Positions 7,485-12,055 of a stretch of DNA of 12,055 nucleotides are shown here, piece after piece. The notes below the pieces were generated by a model. That model had not been told where the DNA came from. It was given only the letters and a program-made list of their open reading frames with translations, and made no database searches. Source of the stretch: CAZAMT01 sp964486145 (GTDB taxonomy: Bacteria > Bacteroidota > Bacteroidia > Bacteroidales > JAAAOM01); the NCBI GenBank assembly GCA_964486145.1, contig CAZAMT010000113.1, positions 1-12,055 of the forward strand. The letters are read 5' to 3'. The position numbers and the translations under genes are program-made. The first letter of the stretch is position 1; every line of letters begins with the position of its first letter.

Positions 7485-7503
7485 TTTTGTATAAAACTTT
7501 ATT

Positions 7504-10182
7504 ATGAAAAATATTTTCTTATTCTTTTTTCTCGGTGGAATAATCTGGATACAAGCATCCGGGCAGTTTCAGGAAAGGCTAAATTTCAATGCCAAATTTG
7601 AACCGGTAAACATGGTGCCTCGCGGTGCCGGACAATCGGATGAATTCGCTTTTATGGGATATACGGAAGTAATGGGGCCAACCCGTCATCCCATGCTTTA
7701 TAAGGAATACACAGGAGCAAATGATACGCCGGAAGAATTGAAAGAAGAGATTGACAAACATCCTTTCTTGATAGTGAATGAAGATATGTACGCGGATCTC
7801 AGGGAAAAAGCCAATCATAGTCCCTGGAAAGAAATGAAGGAAGATGCCCAAAGGATATTTGCCCAGGAATACGATTCTACATTTGAGGATGTAGATGATA
7901 AAGCCATTCGTATACGCGACATCATCAGCGCCGGCACATTACTTTGGATCCTGGAGCCGGACAGCCAGGAAATATATCAGGACAAAATTGTTTCCACGTT
8001 GTACCGGTTTAACGACGTTATGGATTCCAGGGGAGATCCGCCAAAATACTGGGACTCAAACGTCCCTCTGGCCTGCGCGGCATTTAATGCATTCATTACA
8101 CTCGATGTACTTTATAATTATATACCGGTTGCCGACAGGGATTCTATAGAAAGCTTATACTTTAACTTTTTGGAAAACCAACGAAGTACAGCCTGGAAAG
8201 AGAGTTATTACAGCTCCCTGGGTATTTACTACCTGTATATGGACGATAGTGAGAATTTTAACAAATTCAAAAGTAAATATCGTCGTGAACTGGAACTTCA
8301 CCTCACTGGCAGCGGTATTTTCACCGGGGGCACCGGCTATTCCACATCGAGGTTTCTGAAGGATGAGCGTGAGCAAAAATTCATGTTCATGGATGTACTC
8401 GAATTTACAGGGGAGGATAATTATTACGATGATCCTCTTTTTCAGGACTTTCATGAATGGCTGTTCGCCCATAATTTTAATACCTACGGCAGCATTTACA
8501 TTTTTGGAGACGCAAAACTTGGAACCTCCATTCGCACCCGCCTGGAACAAAGTCCGGGCACCTGGAGAGTAAACAGGTTTTCGCCTCTCGCGGCACAATA
8601 TGCAGCCTGGCATGTACAGGGCAAAACTCCGGAAGGAAGATTGTTATGTTACCTCGCGGTGGATTCACTCACCACTCCGGCACGACCGGATTTTAGTAAA
8701 ATTTATCCTGACGGGGGAGCCTGGTTCGTGCATAATCCATCCAATGAAGAGCATGTATCAGGCGTGTTGTGGAACCCTGAAAGTTATACCGATCATGCAC
8801 ATAAAGAGGTCAATGCAATCCATTTATCAGCTTATGGCGAAGATTTGGTCGTGAATTCGGGGTACAGTAACTGGGGTAATGGCGCACTTGGTTTTTCATG
8901 GAACTACATTCATGACCGGGCAAAATCATCCAATACCGTGTTGATTGATAACCAGGATCATAAGTCAAAGACGGGGCATGGTATAAATAATGGGTTTATT
9001 GTTGACAACACGCTGGGTTTTGCCACCGGGGAAGCAGGCCCGGCATTGTCAAACGGGGAACATCAACGTACCCTTCAAATGATTTACCCGGGTGATGAAA
9101 CTCCCGGTTACTGGGTACTATTTGACGAAGTGAAAGCATTTGACCCCTCCAAAGAAACGCAGGTATTGCTGCATCCGCGTTCGGCAGATGTTACTACCCT
9201 GACTGAAAACCAATTTTATACATGGAATGTAAAACGCTGGAGTGAACATGGCGCGGAAGTCAGTATATTTCTGGCTACCCCACCTAAAAAAGTCGAGTTG
9301 ATTGACGGTGTGCAAGCCGATAAAAGTAACAGCATACTTACCAAAGTATTAAAATCAACCTACGAAACTGATGAAACCGGGAACAAAAACATTCTCACGT
9401 TGACATTCCCTTCCGATACGATGCACAAAATGCCGGAAATCAAACCTGTAACAGGAAATGATTATTCTGGTGCCGAAATTGAAATGAATGAACGAATTAC
9501 AGATTTTCATATTCAATCGGTACCCGGTGTTAATGCTCCCGCTAAGGTTGGTGAATTTAACGGGAAATACTTATTTCAGCGCACCGTTCATGACTCTGTT
9601 CAATTTATATCAGGAATAGACATTACATCATACATGCAGGGTGATGGTGTATATAAAAAGGGATTTTTTTGTGAGAACCCGGTACAAATATTTCTGGAAA
9701 ACAAAAGCGGAAAGATACAGTCAGATTATGGGGATATTACTTTCTACTATCCCGGAATAGAACAGGTACTGTTAAATGGGGAGGTAGTAACACCTGTAGA
9801 TGATGGGATTAATTCGATTAAAGTTACAGTACCTTCAGGAACATTTGATTTTGATTTTAGTGCAACGGGTATTCCGGAGGAAGATACACTTATTAATTCG
9901 GCCTATTATAATGAAGAGACCTTCAATATAACCTTATTTCCAAATCCGGTAAATGATTTTGTTTATATTCGTGGTTTTCCTGAGAAAATCAAAAACCTTA
10001 GGATTGAAATATATAATATTCAGGGGCAAAAGGTTATGGATGTTATTGACATTGAACGCGAAGGATTAGGAGATATTCGTCTGGGAAATGCATCCTTGCC
10101 GGAGGGGTCATATATTACCCGAATATTGTTTACCCATGACGGTAAAAGCCTTTCTTTTTATAAAAAAATGCTAATAAAATAA
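7504..10182 (+). CDS. Divergent secreted heparinase II/III-family protein with T9SS tail
   Basis: An 892-aa secreted protein with signal peptide 1-20 (A-S-G before Q21), a helical toroid region of about 85-390, a heparinase II/III-like beta-sandwich of about 400-620, a further beta-rich region to about 795, and a T9SS sorting domain from L811-F-P-N-P to the end. The sandwich signature D430-H-A-H-K-E and the S-S-N-T-V-L-I-D strand (475-482) identify the superfamily. Compared with the preceding lyase, the usual metal-site Asp appears as N451 (V-V-N-S-G) and the His before N-T as S476. No N-W-N motif is seen, while a G-x-G-Y279 motif stands near the expected catalytic Tyr. It may be a lyase of a different PL family or have altered chemistry. 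The start is 19 bp after the previous stop, so translation is likely coupled. Family confidence is high; activity is uncertain. Confidence 0.88.
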   Translation: MKNIFLFFFLGGIIWIQASGQFQERLNFNAKFEPVNMVPRGAGQSDEFAFMGYTEVMGPTRHPMLYKEYTGANDTPEELKEEIDKHPFLIVNEDMYADLREKANHSPWKEMKEDAQRIFAQEYDSTFEDVDDKAIRIRDIISAGTLLWILEPDSQEIYQDKIVSTLYRFNDVMDSRGDPPKYWDSNVPLACAAFNAFITLDVLYNYIPVADRDSIESLYFNFLENQRSTAWKESYYSSLGIYYLYMDDSENFNKFKSKYRRELELHLTGSGIFTGGTGYSTSRFLKDEREQKFMFMDVLEFTGEDNYYDDPLFQDFHEWLFAHNFNTYGSIYIFGDAKLGTSIRTRLEQSPGTWRVNRFSPLAAQYAAWHVQGKTPEGRLLCYLAVDSLTTPARPDFSKIYPDGGAWFVHNPSNEEHVSGVLWNPESYTDHAHKEVNAIHLSAYGEDLVVNSGYSNWGNGALGFSWNYIHDRAKSSNTVLIDNQDHKSKTGHGINNGFIVDNTLGFATGEAGPALSNGEHQRTLQMIYPGDETPGYWVLFDEVKAFDPSKETQVLLHPRSADVTTLTENQFYTWNVKRWSEHGAEVSIFLATPPKKVELIDGVQADKSNSILTKVLKSTYETDETGNKNILTLTFPSDTMHKMPEIKPVTGNDYSGAEIEMNERITDFHIQSVPGVNAPAKVGEFNGKYLFQRTVHDSVQFISGIDITSYMQGDGVYKKGFFCENPVQIFLENKSGKIQSDYGDITFYYPGIEQVLLNGEVVTPVDDGINSIKVTVPSGTFDFDFSATGIPEEDTLINSAYYNEETFNITLFPNPVNDFVYIRGFPEKIKNLRIEIYNIQGQKVMDVIDIEREGLGDIRLGNASLPEGSYITRILFTHDGKSLSFYKKMLIK

Positions 10183-10218
10183 ACGTTAATAGAAAACCAA
10201 AAAGAAATAAACTGACTT

Positions 10219-11721
10219 ATGACGAAAAAGCTGGTTGGACTCATATCCGGAGTAGTTGTTTTTGTGATCATTCTATTATTCTTTGATCTTGAGCCGGGCA
10301 AACCTGAAATAACAAAAACATTTGCTGTTGCTATGCTCATGGCCATCTGGTGGGTAACCGAGGCCCTTCCCCTGGCAGCCACAGCACTGGTGCCGATTGT
10401 GGCTTTTCCGATGTTAGGCGTTATGGATGGCAAAGCAATTTCAGGAGAATATGTGAATCACATTATCTTTTTGTTTATAGGTGGTTTTATGATGGCTCTT
10501 GCGATGGAACGATGGAACCTGCATAAACGGATCGCGCTTAAAATATTAATTTGGGTGGGAGTAAGTCCGGCACGTATTTTACTCGGATTCATGCTGGCTA
10601 CTGTTATCCTTTCCATGTGGATATCCAATACAGCAACTACTATGATGATGATACCTATTGTTACATCCATAATTTATGAGTTGGAGGATACCTTAGGAAA
10701 GAAAACGATTAAGAAGTATGCATTGGGATTATTGCTTGGCATTGCCTATAGTGCGTCTATCGGGGGAAATGCTACATTGGTTGGCACTCCAACAAACCTC
10801 ATATGCGTAAGGTTGCTTGATGTTTTATATCCCGGGGCGCCGGAGATATCTTTTGCCCGGTGGTTTATTTTTGCAGTGCCTGTAACAATCATCATGTTTG
10901 CTGCAGCTTATGCTCTTCTTCTTTTTCTCTATAAACCAAAAGAAAAATGGGATAACCTTTCCGACGAAACCTTCCATGTGCAGATGAAACAACTGGGAAA
11001 AGTATCTTATGAAGAAAGGGCAGTCTTCATCCTGTTTCTTTCCCTGGCTTTCTTATGGATATCAAGGGCGGGAATTGATTTTGGGACATTCAAAATTCCC
11101 GGTTGGGCAGAGTTGTTCCAGGTACCCGGTTACATAAATGATGGTACAACAGCAATTTTTATGGCGCTCATTTTGTTTATTGTTCCTGCCAGGTCTGAAA
11201 AGCATGCAAGACTAATGGACTGGACTACCGCCAAGCGTTTGCCATGGAATATCGTGTTGCTTTTCGGTGGAGGATTCGCACTCGCGGCGGGTTTCGAGGA
11301 CTCTGGACTTTCTCTTTGGTTTGGCGAACAATTGAACTGGGGTGAAAGCATCCCGCCTTATGTTTTTGTCATCAGCATTGTTGCAATGATGTCGTTATTG
11401 ACGGAATTAACATCCAATGTAGCCTCTACGCAGATGCTGTTGCCAGCTTTTGCAAGCATTGCTGTGGCTACCGGTGATAATCCGCTGTTATTCATGATAC
11501 CGGCAACCATTTCTTCATCGCTAGCATTTATGTTACCTACAGCAACTCCGTCCAATGCAATTATTTTTGGTACAGAGCGTGTTACCATCAACCGGATGAT
11601 GCGCACCGGATTCCGGCTAAATATTCTCGGTATCATCATCATTACCATGATTACCTATTTTCTTATTGGATCCATTTTCGATGTAGAATTAGGAGTGGTG
11701 CCGGAATGGGCCCAGCCATAA
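10219..11721 (+). CDS. SLC13/DASS family anion symporter
   Basis: A 500-aa inner-membrane protein with about eleven or more hydrophobic segments, the normal size for divalent-anion:Na+ symporters (CitT/SdcS/VcINDY group). Family marks are W-W-V-T-E-A-L-P early on, the first S-N-T substrate/sodium motif at S136-N137-T138 in W-I-S-N-T-A-T-T, a G-G-N-A-T-L-V-G-T-P-T-N block near 181-192, and the second repeat motif at S399-N400-V401 in T-E-L-T-S-N-V, followed by P-T-A-T-P-S-N. The second motif has Val where many members have Thr. Known members carry C4-C6 di- or tricarboxylates or sulfate. As the last gene of an operon with two lyases and a YiaK-like reductase, 36 bp after the second lyase, it may import a small acidic sugar product; that is inference. 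In E. coli the yiaK operon encodes a TRAP transporter in this role. Confidence 0.9.
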   Translation: MTKKLVGLISGVVVFVIILLFFDLEPGKPEITKTFAVAMLMAIWWVTEALPLAATALVPIVAFPMLGVMDGKAISGEYVNHIIFLFIGGFMMALAMERWNLHKRIALKILIWVGVSPARILLGFMLATVILSMWISNTATTMMMIPIVTSIIYELEDTLGKKTIKKYALGLLLGIAYSASIGGNATLVGTPTNLICVRLLDVLYPGAPEISFARWFIFAVPVTIIMFAAAYALLLFLYKPKEKWDNLSDETFHVQMKQLGKVSYEERAVFILFLSLAFLWISRAGIDFGTFKIPGWAELFQVPGYINDGTTAIFMALILFIVPARSEKHARLMDWTTAKRLPWNIVLLFGGGFALAAGFEDSGLSLWFGEQLNWGESIPPYVFVISIVAMMSLLTELTSNVASTQMLLPAFASIAVATGDNPLLFMIPATISSSLAFMLPTATPSNAIIFGTERVTINRMMRTGFRLNILGIIIITMITYFLIGSIFDVELGVVPEWAQP

Positions 11722-12055
11722 TGGAAGTTGCACGGACATATATGTAACATCTCCTTGATATGGCTTGTTTGCCATTTACCTGAGCTTCAGAGTAAACTTT
11801 GTTAGCCGGGCGAACTAAAAAAAGTTATTCGAGGATATCGCAAAACGGTTGGTACAGCCTGTAACAAGTATTTTGATTGACCTTTAATTCGTTGTATTGT
11901 ATTTTAAATTAATTTTTCAATATTTAATCTTATATCTTTCGTAAGGATATGGCTATTTTCAAACGAACACATGATCAGCGATAATTTATCCATCTGAGCC
12001 ACGGCAACTAAATCACTCCCTGATCCATCATGGCGGTAGCTACTTTAAGAAAACC
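11722..12055. other. Right-hand region without a convincing gene
   Basis: No good reading frame follows the symporter. Small perfect inverted repeats are present: ACATATATGT at 11736-11745, ATGGC-N6-GCCAT at 11760-11775, and TACAG-C-CTGTA at 11853-11863. None is followed by a T-run on the plus strand, so no intrinsic terminator is called. On the minus strand an open frame runs from about 12044 to the stop at 11906-11904 (47 codons). It has no clear start, but its residues look protein-like. A second frame enters from the right edge and ends at 12008. Either could be the tail or remnant of a gene beyond the window. Confidence 0.4.

Noticed and set aside
8155..8613. 152-codon minus-strand open frame
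   Set aside because: It lies wholly antisense to the well-supported second lyase-family gene and its Cys/Arg-rich translation looks like a shadow.
11760..11775. Hairpin ATGGC-N6-GCCAT as the operon terminator
   Set aside because: The stem is only 5 bp and no T-run follows on the plus strand.
1..12055. CRISPR array, tRNA or rRNA genes, insertion sequences
   Set aside because: I saw no regularly spaced repeats, no tRNA-like or rRNA-like sequence, and no transposase or terminal inverted repeats on either strand.

Overview
The window looks like chromosomal DNA of a Bacteroidota species, probably a polysaccharide degrader. The evidence is: two large secreted proteins ending in type IX secretion (T9SS) C-terminal sorting domains with PNP motifs; a lipoprotein; almost no Shine-Dalgarno sequences; a good match to the Bacteroidota -7 promoter element (TAnnTTTG); and moderately AT-rich DNA. 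Genus cannot be told from the sequence.

Left block (86-2867, minus strand): a compact three-gene operon transcribed right to left. The first gene encodes a predicted lipoprotein of the 2-keto-4-pentenoate hydratase (MhpD/FAH) family. It is followed after 13 and 30 bp by two roughly 300-residue proteins of no recognised family. These two appear to be distant paralogs of each other; one has a Tat-like signal and the other has none. A candidate promoter sits just upstream, at about 2900-2930.

Middle block (3218-3925): a scar. A plus-strand copy of a heparinase II/III-like lyase gene has an internal in-frame deletion and a TAG stop, and has lost its 3' two thirds. It abuts, tail to tail, the first 55 codons of a minus-strand lipoprotein gene that also lacks its 3' end. 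One deletion across a convergent gene pair would explain both truncations. The neighbouring intergenic region (3926-4232) carries several inverted and direct repeats that look like operators.

Right block (4233-11721, plus strand): a four-gene operon with gaps of 45, 19 and 36 bp. It encodes a cytosolic YiaK-like 2,3-diketo-L-gulonate reductase; a 727-residue heparinase II/III-type lyase with a T9SS tail; a more divergent 892-residue protein of the same superfamily, also with a T9SS tail; and an SLC13/DASS anion symporter. The inferred pathway is that T9SS-exported lyases cut an acidic (uronate-containing) polysaccharide, the symporter takes a small acidic product across the inner membrane, and the YiaK-like enzyme reduces it. 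No SusC/SusD pair, sulfatase or regulator gene lies in the window. The polymer and the transported compound are not determined by the sequence. The last 334 bp contain no convincing gene.
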